Assembly (NCBI GenBank): GCA_944472135.2
Contig: OX235262.1
Coordinates: forward strand, 171,801,509 to 171,865,508
Direction: 5' to 3'
From: Trichobilharzia regenti
Lineage: Eukaryota > Platyhelminthes > Trematoda > Strigeidida > Schistosomatidae
DNA length: 64,000 bases
The notes beneath the pieces were generated by a model, which made no database searches, was not told where the DNA came from, and saw nothing but the letters and a program-made list of their open reading frames with translations. How positions within the stretch are numbered: position 1 is the stretch's first letter; every line of letters begins with the position of its first letter. Below, in pieces: positions 10,915 to 23,339 of the stretch. Both the position numbers and the translations under genes were made by a program.

Positions 10915-11440
10915 TGTTGGATTTGTGGGGATTTCGTTTGATTGGTTGAAGGATTTCGTCATGAGCTGACAACAGTTAGAGAACCATAGGAGAACAAGCT
11001 GGGAGTACTGGACAGCTATTTCTTCAGCCTAGTTTAGGTCTCTTCAGCGGTGGGGTTCGAATCCAGGACCTTCTGGTTACAAGGCGAACCAACTCGTAGT
11101 CCATTAAGCCACTGGGACCGGATCTAATAGCCAGTCCATAAATTCCAACTTCTGCCAATTCATGACGTGGCGCGACCACTTCATAATGTCTTCTTCGATA
11201 GGTAACTGTCCTCACCTTCAACCTGCTGTACCCCATTCACTGGTCCAAGTGGCTAAATAGTCTTCGAGCTCCCCTTGTAGCCAGAAGGTCATGGTTTCGA
11301 ACCCTGACTGTTGGGTGCCTACTATTGAAGAGTCCCGAACTAGGCTGACGAGACAGCTGGCTATCCAGTACTCCCAGCTTGTTTTCCAGTGATTCTCTAA
11401 CCGATGTCAGCTCATGATGAAATCCTCCGATCAAAATATA
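10915..11440. mobile_element. Divergent pair of SMalpha-like hammerhead repeats
   Basis: The left unit is on the minus strand (about 10918-11235), with B-box complement GGTTCGAATCC at 11054-11064 and tRNA-like A-box region near 11100. The right unit is on the plus strand (about 11240-11440), with A-box-like sequence near 11250, B-box GGTTTCGAACCC near 11292 and a ribozyme region at 11320-11370. Their 5' ends face each other, so two outward-reading transcription units are expected. The left ribozyme keeps its core letters; the right one has TTGAAGA for CTGAAGA and GAGA for GAAA, and is dead. The same layout recurs at 38755 and 45170. Confidence 0.75.
10998..11060 (-). ncRNA. Hammerhead ribozyme, core letters intact, helix I weak
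   Basis: On the minus strand, CTGAAGA (11041-11047) is followed by an 18-nt helix II region containing a CCTA/TAGG hairpin. Then come GAAA (11019-11022), a short ATA/TGT helix III and the cleavage triplet GTC (11011-11013). Both conserved core strings and the cleavage site survive. The helix I strands (CCACCG and CAGTAC) pair poorly, and the outer base pair of helix II is lost. Self-cleavage is therefore possible but doubtful. Confidence 0.6.
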
Positions 11441-11587
11441 TGATTGTAGAACCAGAAGAGGAAATTATCAAAAAAAGGATATTCTTTGCTCAGATATTTT
11501 CTAAATGTCTGAATGAATATTTTCGCTATATTGAAGTCTGAAAACGCTTAAAAAACCGGACACTTCTATATTTTTGGAGGCCCCGGC

Positions 11588-11598
11588 GGGGGGGGGGG
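11588..11598 (+). repeat. G11 homopolymer
   Basis: Eleven consecutive guanines lie in an otherwise AT-rich area. No feature is tied to them; a slippage-prone tract. Confidence 0.9.
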
Positions 11599-11905
11599 TA
11601 AATCTAATACCAATAGAAGTAAGAATTACACCAAAAATCACCTTAAAATTAAGGCGCCTCAATATGAAAAAAAATAATCGATTAAACATCTGCTCATTGG
11701 AACAAAATGTTAATCTACACAAACTGATAGTAGTCAAGAGTATAGTAAGGCATTAATTATTTAAACAAATGAAATAATCAAATGATGATTGTGATTTCAA
11801 ATGGCATCAAAAATAAAAACAAAACAACAAAATAAAATAAACGAAAATTGAGCAAAACATGGAAAACGAAAATCTAAAGATAATTAATTCATATAGTTAA
11901 ATATC

Positions 11906-12248
11906 TCACTTTGTAAATGCACTCTGTATGTGCGCAGAAATAGGCTGAAGGAGTCTGTACACGTATTGTAAGTTAAGACTCCACTTTTCATCATTAGAAG
12001 AAAATAAGCTCGGAAGATAATCATACAACGATTTAGTATCATTAACAGTAACTACATAGGATAAATAGTAAAGAATAGCAATAGTAATCAATGCAAGTTG
12101 AATAGTAATTTTTGATGGGCGTAGAAATACACGAAATGCATTTTTTGTCCGTGCACAGAATGAATTTTTGACCAACCCGTTTTCTTTAATTTGATAGTCA
12201 TCGTCGAGCAGTGAAGCAGAGATATGCGGAAACCAATCAGTAGTGCTG
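11906..12248 (-). CDS. Possible terminal exon of an unidentified host gene, one membrane segment
   Basis: The minus strand is open for about 130 codons from an upstream stop near 12298 down to the TGA at 11906-11908. A good splice acceptor (CCCGTATTTCAG) ends just before position 12248, so the exon would start there. The predicted tail has a basic stretch (RTKNAFRVFLRPSK) followed by a hydrophobic segment ITIQLALITIAILYYLSYVV, long enough to span a membrane, and a polar C-terminus of about 45 residues ending in IQSAFTK. No repeat family covers it. I do not recognise the protein. The frame has no convincing ATG, which agrees with an internal or last exon but not with a single-exon gene. No polyadenylation signal was seen just downstream. 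Confidence 0.35.
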
Positions 12249-12249
12249 A

Positions 12250-13265
12250 AATACGGGGATTGCCAGTGAATCCAAAATCGGGTTGGTCAACACACCGTCA
12301 TTTATCACAAGAGTATATAGCGTCAAGAATAGTGTTTGTGCATAGCATTAGATGATTGGCTTGAATAAGAACTGGAATTTCACTAAAAGAAGGAGATCAT
12401 AGAGTTTAAGTAGACTTTATATAAATAGACATGAATAAGATCAAATATGTGAATATTGCTCTCAAATAATTAGGTCTCAGTAAACTTTATGCTAACTGTA
12501 TTACAGTTTTATTACTATAGTACTAATTAAAGGGACAAGGAAACTGTTCAAAAACGTCTGTTAAGTTGTCCACACAAACACTTAAATAAGACCACTACCA
12601 TTTTTACAGCATAGATGCAATTAGTTCTGTTTCTTATCAACTACCAAGGAGAGGTCAAACGACAAATTGCACCGTCATACTTAAGCTTTATCAGTAATTA
12701 ATCTACCTCGGGTGAGGACTTGTGATGAATTTCATGGTTTATTTATATTTCATATACTCACTACTCGTAATATTGATTTCTAGAATTGTTAACTGCAATT
12801 TCATCAGTTGATGTTTTATGTAAAGGGCTTGGAACAGATGTGCACCTGTTCCAGTTACTACACTTCCTCTATGTAGCACAATAAAGCAAGAGAAGAGAGT
12901 AAAGAGCGATAGCAAACGGGAGTGTGAGACAAGAAGAGTAGTAATATGGAAGAAAAACAGAATTTTACTGGATATAACAAATCACAAAGAGTGGATGCAC
13001 CTGTGCCATCTATTGAGAACAATTTTCAGCCATATCATCAATTGTCACATGTCTTCATTGGTTCCTATCGTCACGAGGACCCCAATCAGCCAAACAGTCT
13101 ACACCTCCCTACGTTACTAACTTAAACTAACTGTTGTGGATTTCATTGGCTCGTGAAGCCATGTTTTAGTTTGACCATCACTGGCTAACTCTTTTCCAAC
13201 CTGATCCATCCTATTTCAGCTAACATTGTCTGTTGGTCAAGAAAGGCGATAGCTAGCAATGCATG
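12250..13265. other. No recognised feature
   Basis: AT-rich sequence without repeats or coding frames that I can support. Upstream exons of the 11906 candidate would have to lie here or further right, but none was identified. Confidence 0.6.
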
Positions 13266-13268
13266 CCT

Positions 13269-13912
13269 AACACAGCGAGGAAACAGGCATAAAATGGACC
13301 CACACAAAAATAACTTGGAGGATCTGGACTTCGCCGATGATACAAGCCTGATTTCCCACAAACTGGAAGATATGCAAGTGAAAAGCAACACGTTGGCGGA
13401 AGAAGCATCCAGAGAAGATAGGACTTCCTTCAGGTGAACATAGAGAAAACAGAGGTGATGAAGATTTCTGACCAACAGCAACAGCAACAACAGACAACAA
13501 TCAGCATAAATGGGAGAAATCTGAAAGAAGCAACCACCTTTACCTACCTACCTGGAAAACATCGTTCCAACTACAGGCCAACGGAACTGACGAGGATATC
13601 AAAGCCAGAATCGGAAAAGCAAGACAAGCTTTCATTACTCTTAAGTCTGTGTGGAGGTCAGCAGCACTCAGCATGAATAGTAAGATCCGAATTCTCAATT
13701 CCAATGTGAAGTCAGTGCTACTTTATGGGTCAGAGACTTGGCGCGTCACGAAGAGCATCTCAAACAAACTACAGACCTTCATCAACAGCTGTTTTCACTC
13801 AATACAACAGTACTTGACTCCTACTTTTAATATGCTAAAACACGATAATGATATCCTCGACCAATTACTGTCAAAATGTGTGTTTACAAACTTTAGAAGT
13901 GAATCCTTATAA
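13269..13912 (+). mobile_element. RTE-like LINE (family A), internal fragment
   Basis: It lines up with bases 12-540 of the window: GAGGAAACAGGCATAAAATG at 13278, a LEDLDFADDTSLI catalytic block, NIEKTEVMKISDQ at 13434, and SAALSMNSKIRILN at 13655. The order is kept but small indels put it in three frames. It stops near 13800 without the usual microsatellite tail, and the rest of the ORF to 13912 is unrelated sequence. It is thus truncated at both ends. Confidence 0.75.
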
Positions 13913-13974
13913 ACACCACAGATAGCGGAAAATATTATCTTCCAAGGTGTAACAATGATAAAATTCAGTCTTCT

Positions 13975-14850
13975 CAGAACATTAAGCAGAAATCTTTAAA
14001 CGTTTGGCATGAAATTCACTCCTATCAAATGTAAGATGACGCTGCCGAACTACATCGATTCCTAACTTACAGATAGGTGATGAAATGGTAGAGTACGTTG
14101 ACAACTTCACTTGTTTGAGAAGTTGCATCGAGCCCAATTGAATGATTGCTGATGAGATTTCAGCATGGTTACAAAAGTCTCGTGTGGAGTTTGCCAACCT
14201 GCATCATTTTGTGGCGTAGACGTGATATCCGACTATCCATCAAAGGATGTGAACTGAACAGATGTTCACTTTGTTCTCCTTCACGGCTGCAACACGTGGA
14301 CATTGAAAGTGGAAGATATAAAAGGACCAACTGTCTCTGACCCTAGGTTACTGTGTTCTATCTCATGTGTTAAGCGGCATTATATGGTGAGAGATATGAG
14401 GTTAGGCGTAGTGTTAGATAAGGAGGACAAGTCAATCGATGGAATACTGAAGTTACATCGATTGCGGTTGCTATGACACGTGTTGCGCATGACAAGACAT
14501 TGCCCTTTTCCAAGAACAGCGTTATTTGACATAGGATTACTTTAGAGAAGAGTTAAGAGTGGGCAAAACAAAGCCTAGTATCAAACCATAAAGTCATTGA
14601 CAGCTGATTTGAGCCATGTAGGGAGGTGTAAACTGCCTGGTTGGGGTCATCGGGACGCTAAGAAACAATGGTTGCAGACTATTAGAGATATGGCTGGGAA
14701 TTCTTCTCAGTGGCACATTTCGGTTCATCATAGTTCTCTTAAATCTCTTTTCTCTCTCCCTCTTTAGTCTACTTTTATGTACAACATAGAGTATGGCAAA
14801 TTAAACTGCTGCACTTCTGTGCTAAGTTGTATGTTGAAGATCAATCAGTT
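13975..14850 (+). mobile_element. LINE family B (RTE-like), C-terminal end, heavily decayed
   Basis: Scattered segments match the copy at 52140: a KFTPIKCKMTLPN-like segment, then the LHRLRLL and HVLRMTRHCPFPRTALFD block, and the GRCKLPGWGHRDAKKQWLQT stretch around 14630. The 3' end TGCTAAGTTGTATGTTGA at 14819 is shared with the copy ending at about 40705. Many stops are present. The clade is less certain than for family A. Confidence 0.65.
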
Positions 14851-14904
14851 CATAGATAGAATTTCCATTATTCTACGATCATAACTGAAGCAGTTAATCC
14901 TGCT

Positions 14905-15990
14905 CCCGGGTTATTCCCAAAAATACATTGTTGACCAGTTGCAAGAGAAAGCTGGGTGAAATCAAAGGACGCGTTGACGTCGTCTTCATAGACTTCAGCA
15001 AAGCCTTTGATAAAGTACCTCACAAAAGACTACTCATGAAGTTGGAAAGTCTTGGCATCAAAGGCAGATTACGAAACTGGCTCAGGGAATTCCTCATAGA
15101 TAAGAGGCAAAGGGTTAGGATCAACTCGAACCTCTCCTATTTACTCTGTATATCAATGAGTTATCTCTGCTTACCGACTCCCCTATGATCCTATACGCAG
15201 ATGACTTAAAAATTTGGAGAGATCTGAAGGGCAACAGTGATACGTCCACGTTGCAAGAGGACCTCAACAAATTGTTAGAGTGGTCCATAGAATGGATGCT
15301 CCCGATAAATGTAGCTAAATGTGCAACCATGCGCATTAGACAAGCAATCACGAGCTCCTACGAACTAGAGGGAATAACACTTCCATCAGTTCAGACTCAC
15401 TAGGTGTCATAGTTAGCCACGACTTAAAAACTAACGCACACTGTCGCGCGGTGGCTGCACGTGGTTTCAGGTCCTTATGGGCTATTAACGGAGCCTTTAT
15501 TAGAATTACCAGAGATATGTTCACCTCCTCACATCTCTGGTGAGGTCAAGATTGGAAAACTGAATCTAGGCCGCCAGTCCTTGTCTAAAAGGGGATTCAC
15601 ACATTCTAGAAAGGGTACAAAGCAAGGCAACACGTATGGTTCACGGCATAGCTAACTTATCATACGAGGAAAGACCAGATAGTTTAAACCTCTTCTCCCT
15701 GTCATACCGTAGGCAGAGAGGAGATTTAATCACAATGTTTAAAATTTTAAATAATGACTACGAACCTGACCTATTCTCTCTTTTCCTTCCCACCAGGTAG
15801 GAACACCTTAGTGGAGATAGCAGTAGAGTTCAAAAGCCAAGGCGAAACCATATTGCTGTGGAATACTGGTTCTCACATCGAGTTATAAACTCCTGGAAAC
15901 GACTCTCAGAAGAAGTGGTGTCTGCAACCTCAACTGATTCATTCAAGAAGGGTTTGGACAACCACAGAAATTTTCTAGAAAAGGATTAAC
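14905..15990 (+). mobile_element. CR1-like LINE reverse transcriptase, 5'-truncated pseudogene
   Basis: The frame 14928-15188 carries DVVFIDFSKAFDKVPHKRLL and GIKGRLRNWLREFLIDKRQR, typical of CR1/Jockey-group polymerases. After a frameshift, 15185-15403 gives MILYADDLKIW, the YADD catalytic box, and LLEWSIEWMLPINVAKC. The C-terminal segments continue with breaks to a SHRVINSWNRLSEEVVSATS-like end and a stop near 15988. It is a different lineage from families A and B and from the minus-strand element at 22808-32640. It is inactive. Confidence 0.85.
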
Positions 15991-18900
15991 ATAGGCTTCA
16001 TGCCTCCTATCCTCAACCAATAAATCTGAATCTTGAACCCAATTACATGTGATTAAATGCTGAAAACTTATTCTACTTATATTTCATTTATTCCCTTTAC
16101 ACGACATTTTTTAATAAATAGATTCCATACACGTCACTGTTAACTCAGTAATTAATGTATGTGCTAGAGATGTAAAAGTATCTTTGAAAAACTTATACTT
16201 ATTTTCGCACCAAAATTGAAACCATAAGCCGATTTTTACTTTTTGATTTAAAATAAGAGGTTGATTTTAACAGAGAAATGATTAGAATATAAATGGATTG
16301 TGAGTAATATGAAAACTCATCAACTCTTCCAAAGTGATAATTTTAATAACTGATGCTGATATGGTGCACATACTTACTTCTGGTCATGAGAAAATGTTTT
16401 TAGTGTCTTGGTAAACTCCTTACACGACTGAATGAACACAAACTTCAAGTGAATCAATGTTTTAAGTCTTGAGCGGTGGTTACACTGAGAAGACAAGGAT
16501 TCCAAAAAGTGTTCTGTAGTCTTTGCAATCTCTCTGGAAATAATTAAGGAATATATCTTACCTTATTAGGGAGGTAAAACAATCACTACTACAAATTTCA
16601 TCCGGTATCTTACTCAAATGTAACCTTAAAAGATTTGCCGAAGCTTCTATTTCGCCAAAAGCTGCATTCTGCTTTTCAAGATCTGTAGATCTTAGATAAT
16701 TCGGAAGATGAACTGACAGTGAGTGGGTAAGCTAGCAATCTTCAAATATGTTTCCGGCATATCAACTGAAATATCGACGCCAAGACGCTCTAATAAGCGC
16801 AATATGAACTGTTCGCTAAAACCGGGATATTCATTTTCTACCTGAAGATCCACTGGTTCATAATCCCATGAACCAGTAAGAAATTATTTGGTAACTTCTT
16901 GTTACCTTAATAAATGCCAGTCTAAGAGCATGAGTTAGAGATATGTTGCATTGAGATAACTGCAACCATAATTTCTATAAAATTGGCAAACCTTTGAAAA
17001 CGTGGGATCATATATGCATGGTCCGGCTAAGTTATACAAACAACCATTCGAACTACAAGGTGCACACATTGAAATGTGGTTAAAATCGTACGCAATTGTC
17101 AAGGTTAGGCAACATTTCTGTGCTTTAAATAAATAAATGTATCATTCAATCTTCATTTGTTTCTGTTTATCCGCTCTTTAGAGCCAAAAGTCTTCCTCCG
17201 ATAGATTACCAATGCATAAAACATATTCAGAGTTGTATATTTTATGGGGACAACAGAATATATATGTTTGCAAATCATACTGAAGTTGGCATCAGGGTAT
17301 GTTTAACTTTCCTGACGTACTGCTAGCCATCCCCCCCCCAGTGTTTTACTTTCACTGTATTCTTTAACTTAAGTGGCAACTAATTAGTCATTCCTTCCAA
17401 CACACAGAAGCACCCCTTATGGAGAATAAATCCATTCCAAGCTCCCTTCGGTTTTAGTATAAAAACCCCAATCCATAAGAGAGTCTTCTGCATTAAGACC
17501 TCTAGATGTGGGCAGTGATGAAAGGGATTCACATTAACCAGTAAGCTCTGTCTTGGCAGCTGAGTCGTTTGTAGATTTTTGTGATCAAACTTTATCCATA
17601 ATGAAAACAAATTCACTTTCTAATCACTTTGCAGTAAGATACGGACATTTTGGTTGTTTAGCCTGAACTTGATTGACGGTCCCTTTATATGAGATATTTG
17701 AAGAATCGGTTAAATGTTGGGCATATAAGTCTGCCCTTCTAAAGTCACCTTAATCTGCGGGGTTCATTTCGTTCATTTCGCAATGAATATGAGTGCTACC
17801 ATTAGCCTCGGTACAACAGCTGGAACATAGATAAACAGCCGAAACATAAAATTCACCACTTTAAGCCCAAAGAACACTCTAGAGACTAATTTGTTCTTAG
17901 CCATATCTACATTATCAAGACACCAAGAAAGTCCTCAAATACATACTTCATGCTCGATAATGAATCTTTAGGGCCAGAGGGTGTTGAATTTCACGGACAG
18001 TAATATATACACTAACGCAATATCTGAAACCCACAACCTCTGTAGTGTTCGTTACGTGTAGACCTAAGGCAAAAAGAACACCGAAATGGTCGTCCGAAGT
18101 ATGAAGTATATATTTCGGGATTCAGTCGTAGTGCGGAAATGACTGCCTAACTAACTATGGATCGTGCACTGATGAACGAAGATAACATGACGGTGTGTCA
18201 AATGGCGTGGATGCTTGGCTGTCAGCCTCTGGCTAAGCAAATCGACTTAAACAGTGAGGGCCAGCATCCAGTGTTCGGTGATGAATGCTTTGGCCAATAA
18301 TTATGGACAATTATCTACCGCTTTAGTCTCATCGACGTCCATAGTTTCATCTGACGCTTTCATTTTCGCTTCTGAATGTATCTGAAGCCTTTCTTTCCAT
18401 CTGATAGTCATCACTTTTATTCGTAAACGTTACAGTGTGTCTGTTCAGGTAGTCTTTTTCATTACTGTTTTATGACCACAAGATTAAGTGCAAATCTTTT
18501 ACCCCTAAGTCTCTCCTTTACCTTCACTCGAAATCTTGCAAAATGTCTGGAACGTTTTGGAATCGGAAGTGCTATGTGATTAGGTGGTAAACAGCTTTAC
18601 ACACTGAAATTTATGTCGATAACCGGGTGGTTATATTTCATCTGTCATGTCAAAAATTACAGATCGTCTACGCAACATTAGTATCGCGTCTTAACACAGA
18701 TGCGCACTTTTGGCCGACAAACTTCACTTGCAGTGAGGCAACAGTGAGCACAAGATATTGGAGAAAACCCTGGGAGTGCCACTATTACACTCTCCCACGG
18801 CTAAAGTTGTTTAGGCTCTGCCTGAAGTCACTAAAGTTTCTGCAGTGAGCCAAACACTTTGCATTATATGTTGAGACGTGTGTAAACTACCTATTAGTGT

Positions 18901-20028
18901 TCGTGCCGACATACGTCGAATGAAAAAAGAGCCTCCTGTGATCGTCTGTTGAAAATAATGCGGGTAACTAACTACTGAAAGGCGTATAGGACATCATCAA
19001 TACAATGTTTCCAGAAGCAGGGCAGACGTTTTAAAATCACTCAAGACAAATGAAGCACAAGTTAGTCCTAAGCTACCACGATCAAACTGTTCGAATCCAA
19101 CTCGCTCTATAAAAAAAGTGATGGGGAAACTGTGATTTTCATTATTTTTCCTTCTTTCGTTGCTGTTGCTCTTGTTAATTTTGGGAAATTTATTTCACAG
19201 TACTTAATTTGTTATATTCCCATATTCTTACTTTTGACGAGTGTATTTTGCCTGCATTCAATCTTTTATCGTTTGAATCACTGAAAATCTTCAAAATTAA
19301 AAATTCTTATGTAAAAATTTAATTATTTTACAAGTTATTTCATTTTTAAATAAAGTTAAACTTCTATCACTGATTTTAGAATATTCCTGTAAATTACACT
19401 TGCGAACTAACACGGTTACCTAAGCATACAGCTGTCTTTCTTCAATTCTTTGTAAAATCAGTCACGTAGTCTAAGTAGTTGTCATCTAAATGTTTCATTA
19501 AAATATGTGAGAGTTTCGTAAACTTACGCTGTAACGACTGTAGATTATATGCATTTAACAAAAGCAGCGAAATATAAAGATATCACAGTGTCCCTTCGTT
19601 TCAGTGTTTCTGCTTCGTTCAAGCTCATTGAAGGGAATAATTGAAAAGAGTTCTTGTATCCATTAAGATGCTAAGTTAATTGGGAGTTTTCGACCACGTT
19701 GCTTTGTTGAGCGATTTATTCTTGTCCGCTACTTTGACATCTCAGCGCGTGCTGAAAGCCATTTAATTACGTTCTTTGCTTTTTCGCCTCACAGAGCAAA
19801 GGGCTTCACGAATATTATGTAGGTACTTGCTTTGTATTCAACTGACAGTTCAGTGAAGCTAGTATCTAGGTGTAGGAGTACAATGAAGACCTTGAATTAT
19901 TCACCACATTTTGGAGATCCGAAAGTGAAAGTGGTGGAAGACAGCATTTATTATTGATAAAATGTCATAATTTTTAAATGAATGAACGAATAGCTATCCC
20001 ATAACGCGGTGGTAAAGGTAAGATAGAG
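15991..20028. other. Long stretch without a recognised gene
   Basis: Mostly AT-rich sequence; the few ORFs are short and unconvincing. A C-run at about 17331-17339 is the only striking simple repeat. No element family from elsewhere in the window was recognised here. Confidence 0.6.
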
Positions 20029-20361
20029 TGTCAATGTAGTTGAAGATTGAACGATCAATTCATGGTTGTTTGCTCAAAACCAACTTCCCCAATTTTCGCG
20101 GAGGCATCAATACACCAGTCATCGTCTCATCGGTCACTGTTCAGAAAGAAGTCAGGACAAAACCGTCAGAAACCTTATTTTTAAAGCTTAGTTCTAAAGT
20201 TGGCTATATGTTGGTGTTACAATAAAGAATTCTCGAGTGGCCAATCGGTGTTTTGGTTTTTGCGTCGTTATTACTAAGCGTTTCTGAGAAACTTCAAGGA
20301 ACAGCGTGAGTCCCAGCGTAGCAAGAGCTGGGCATTGACGGTTTACGAGACGTGGCTGACA
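20029..20361 (+). mobile_element. Solo LTR of the BEL family, with 5-bp duplication
   Basis: It begins TGTCAATGTAGTTGAAGATT and ends GTGGCTGACA, collinear with the 358-bp LTR at 23930 but shorter (333 bp) and clearly diverged. The 5-mer TAGAG occurs immediately outside both ends (20024-20028 and 20362-20366). That gives BEL-type duplication length and TG...CA ends. No internal region is present, so it is the product of LTR-LTR recombination. AATAAA near 20223 is in the same position as in the complete element. Confidence 0.9.
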
Positions 20362-21197
20362 TAGAGTATTTGCTACCCCGCACTTTTTAGTGGCACAACT
20401 AAACTGGTAAACAGCATAAGGTGATATGCGGCTTGTGCTCAGTTACAGACAGTCTGATTTCACTACCAGTTGCAAGAGACATGAAATAATGAGGGCACTG
20501 CACGGTTAAATTGCCTTTGATAAACTGAGGCGTATTGTCGTCCAGACACCATGCGAATTTGAGTGTTTCGGGTAGGAACATAATTCCCATCTCAAATTCC
20601 AGTATTTCATGTAGTTTCGATTGAATACAATCATTGTTTGTGAGGCTTTATTTGCACTAAATTTGAACACAAAAGGCAAACCACATTATACCATACTACT
20701 TAAATGTTGTGGTCAGCTCGTGATGCTGATGGCTGGGTTTCGGTGTCCAACTTAAAATGAGCCGGGATCCATGTAAATACAGGGAGGGGAACTTAATTTT
20801 TAATTAGCCTCCAATTTCGACAGCTAGCTGTTCTTATTGCTTCGATTCGCGGAAGGGACACAACCCGCTACCAGTAAGTGTCATTAAGTTTCATCATTAT
20901 CACTATCCACAGTCTCACTACCAGGATACACTTGAAATATGAACCGTCATGATGACAAGCATACTCGCCAACATAAATTAGTATCTGGCTTGCTCATTTC
21001 GACCAAGTTTCAGAAAGGAAAAAACAAGCAGTGATATACGAGATATTTTCTTATATGAAGAGTAGCTTTCAACCCTCAACAAAAATTCGACCTATAGTTG
21101 CAATTTGGTTTCATATAGTAACCGAAGTTATGTGTGATGTTAAGAACTTACTGGAACTTCACTCCATTGTCCCTGACAATGTATGAAGGATGGAAGC
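20362..21197. other. No recognised feature between two LTRs
   Basis: There are no BEL coding motifs here. Since the left LTR has its own duplication on both sides, this interval is not the interior of a deleted element. Confidence 0.6.
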
Positions 21198-21520
21198 TAT
21201 CAATGTAGTTGAAGATTGAACGATCAATTCATGGTTGTCTACTGAAACCCGAATTCATATTTTACGGCAGCTAGCGTCTCATCGTTCGCTGTTCGTTGGA
21301 AGAGAGAAAACTATCAAAAGTATTATGGTGATTTATTGTTGTAACATTCTTAGACTTTGTGTACAATAACTTAATGGTTGGCTCTATGTTGGTGCAAGAA
21401 TAAACGGTTCCCGAGTCACCAATTTGCGTTCTGGTTTTTTGTGTTAGTTATTACGCATAGTTTCTGAAGGTCTTCCAAGGACAGCGTGAGGTTCAATGTA
21501 GTAAGACCTGGACATTGACA
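21198..21520 (+). mobile_element. Old LTR copy of the BEL family, right end lost
   Basis: It starts TATCAATGTAGTTGAAGATT (TA replaces TG). It follows the LTR through the GCGTCTCATCG and AATAAACGG blocks as far as a GGACATTGAC block at about 21510, after which it departs from the others. No target duplication was found. It is older than the copy at 20029. Confidence 0.75.
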
Positions 21521-21544
21521 GTAGAAGTGGGTACGCCTCCCAAC

Positions 21545-22807
21545 ACGATATAACAATATTCTTGACCCGTCATATACTCTAAAACATGGAACAGCCTGCC
21601 CCTAGTAGTCAGAACTTTCACCTCAGCCATATGTTTCAAACGCTGTCTGTGCAGACGGTTTCACTCTACTGGTTACGTTACCAAGCCATTTAAATCAAGA
21701 ACGAATCAGTTATAAGTTTACTACAGTACCTAAAGAACAAGTGAAATTTCCCTAATTGATCTATAAACGATAAATAAACTGGTCGCTTAGATGCATAAAA
21801 AGACTGAATATAAATAAATATGTCGATTTACTAGACGGCAATGTACAATCGGCATATACATATACAAGCATTAAGTTCCTGTCCGCGTACACATACTTTT
21901 CATTTCCCCCTGGTAATTTACTGCTCTCTCCTTCTCTTCTATTTGTATAACAGTGGAAGCTGAACAATTAGAGTGAAGGACTTGAAGCCACTTACTTTTA
22001 CATACCATGTCATCTCTCAAGGTTTGACTATTAATAGCTAGACACCCTTAAAAAAATTTACTGCCACCGCTAGAGGACGTTGGATATCATCCTATAAAGG
22101 CAGTGTCCTTGATTCAAAATGGTTTACAAATAGCCGTCTACATGTTAATCAGCTTAATCGCCAAGAACAACCATGCGGCAACAAATGGCGGCTGACCAGG
22201 GCGCAGTAAAACAAATCTGTCTGACAAAGACCAATATTAGTCTGCTTTGAGTGCAGTTCACTTCTCGTGTTAATCACGATGAAAATGCTGACAAAATTAT
22301 ACAAATACATCAATTATTTTAAATTAATAGCCTATTTGGATATAAATCAAGAATAAGATTCGATTCCGTGCGCACCACAGTTATATTTGTGGAAATTGAC
22401 TTCCAGCTTTACTTTGGCCCAAGTAATTGTAATCCAATCAACACATATTTGAGTTGTTTTTTGTTAATGCGAAGACAATATTTCTATATTTCTTGATGTG
22501 CTCCAGTGAGAGACTAGCTAGTAGATTGTCCTCACAAATTAAAGACGAAATGGACAGCAACCATGTAATTTCACCATAAACCGAATTTATGTGACTTAAA
22601 TAATACTTATCCATACATGTACAACTGATGTGTCCTACATGGATAGGAATAAATATATATTATATTGTTGTTATGAATACACATCATGGTAACTTCCCAC
22701 TGAAGTTTAGGCGAGGTATAAGGGAAAATGTTTGAACCTCATGAGCCCTATAGAGATAAAACTAACTAATCTAACCTAGCTTCGAATTCCATCGCAACTT
22801 ACTGTAT
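21545..22807. other. No recognised feature
   Basis: No coding frame longer than about 70 codons and no known repeat recognised. Confidence 0.6.
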
Positions 22808-23339
22808 AATAATAATTTTTTTTGCTTTATTCCAAAAACAGTACTAATGATACAGCAAGGAATTTTCAGCATTCAGTACAATATTGCATCTAATTTACTC
22901 AAAAGCGACAAAAAAATTAAAAATACACATTACATAATAGTAATAAAACGATTGTTATAGCAGCTACATAGCAAAATACTGTATGCCATATGGTGAAAAA
23001 TATGCATGAAGTACAAAATTGTAGTAATAATAGTAATAACAACTAAAATAAAATAGCAGAGTAACAATTAAACGATAGAAAGTGTGACACCATAAAATAC
23101 AGAAAGATGAACGATGAAAGGGTCGATTCACTGTGCTAATTACTTAGTAACTTGTGTGTTTCACGTCTAACAGAGTCTTCGTCACATAAAGTACGGGCTA
23201 AATAGGGTATTGTAGAATTTCTGTACTTAGTGGTACAAGCATATAACTTTTTACATTAACTTCTCGTCCTACCTGATGAGATACAAGGGAATAGTCGTGA
23301 ATAAAGGGGGTTCATAGGGTCTGACAGTATAGCCTTTGC

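Noticed and set aside
20362..21197. Interior of a deleted BEL element between two LTRs
   Set aside because: The left LTR has a perfect duplication on both of its own sides, so the LTRs are separate insertions.
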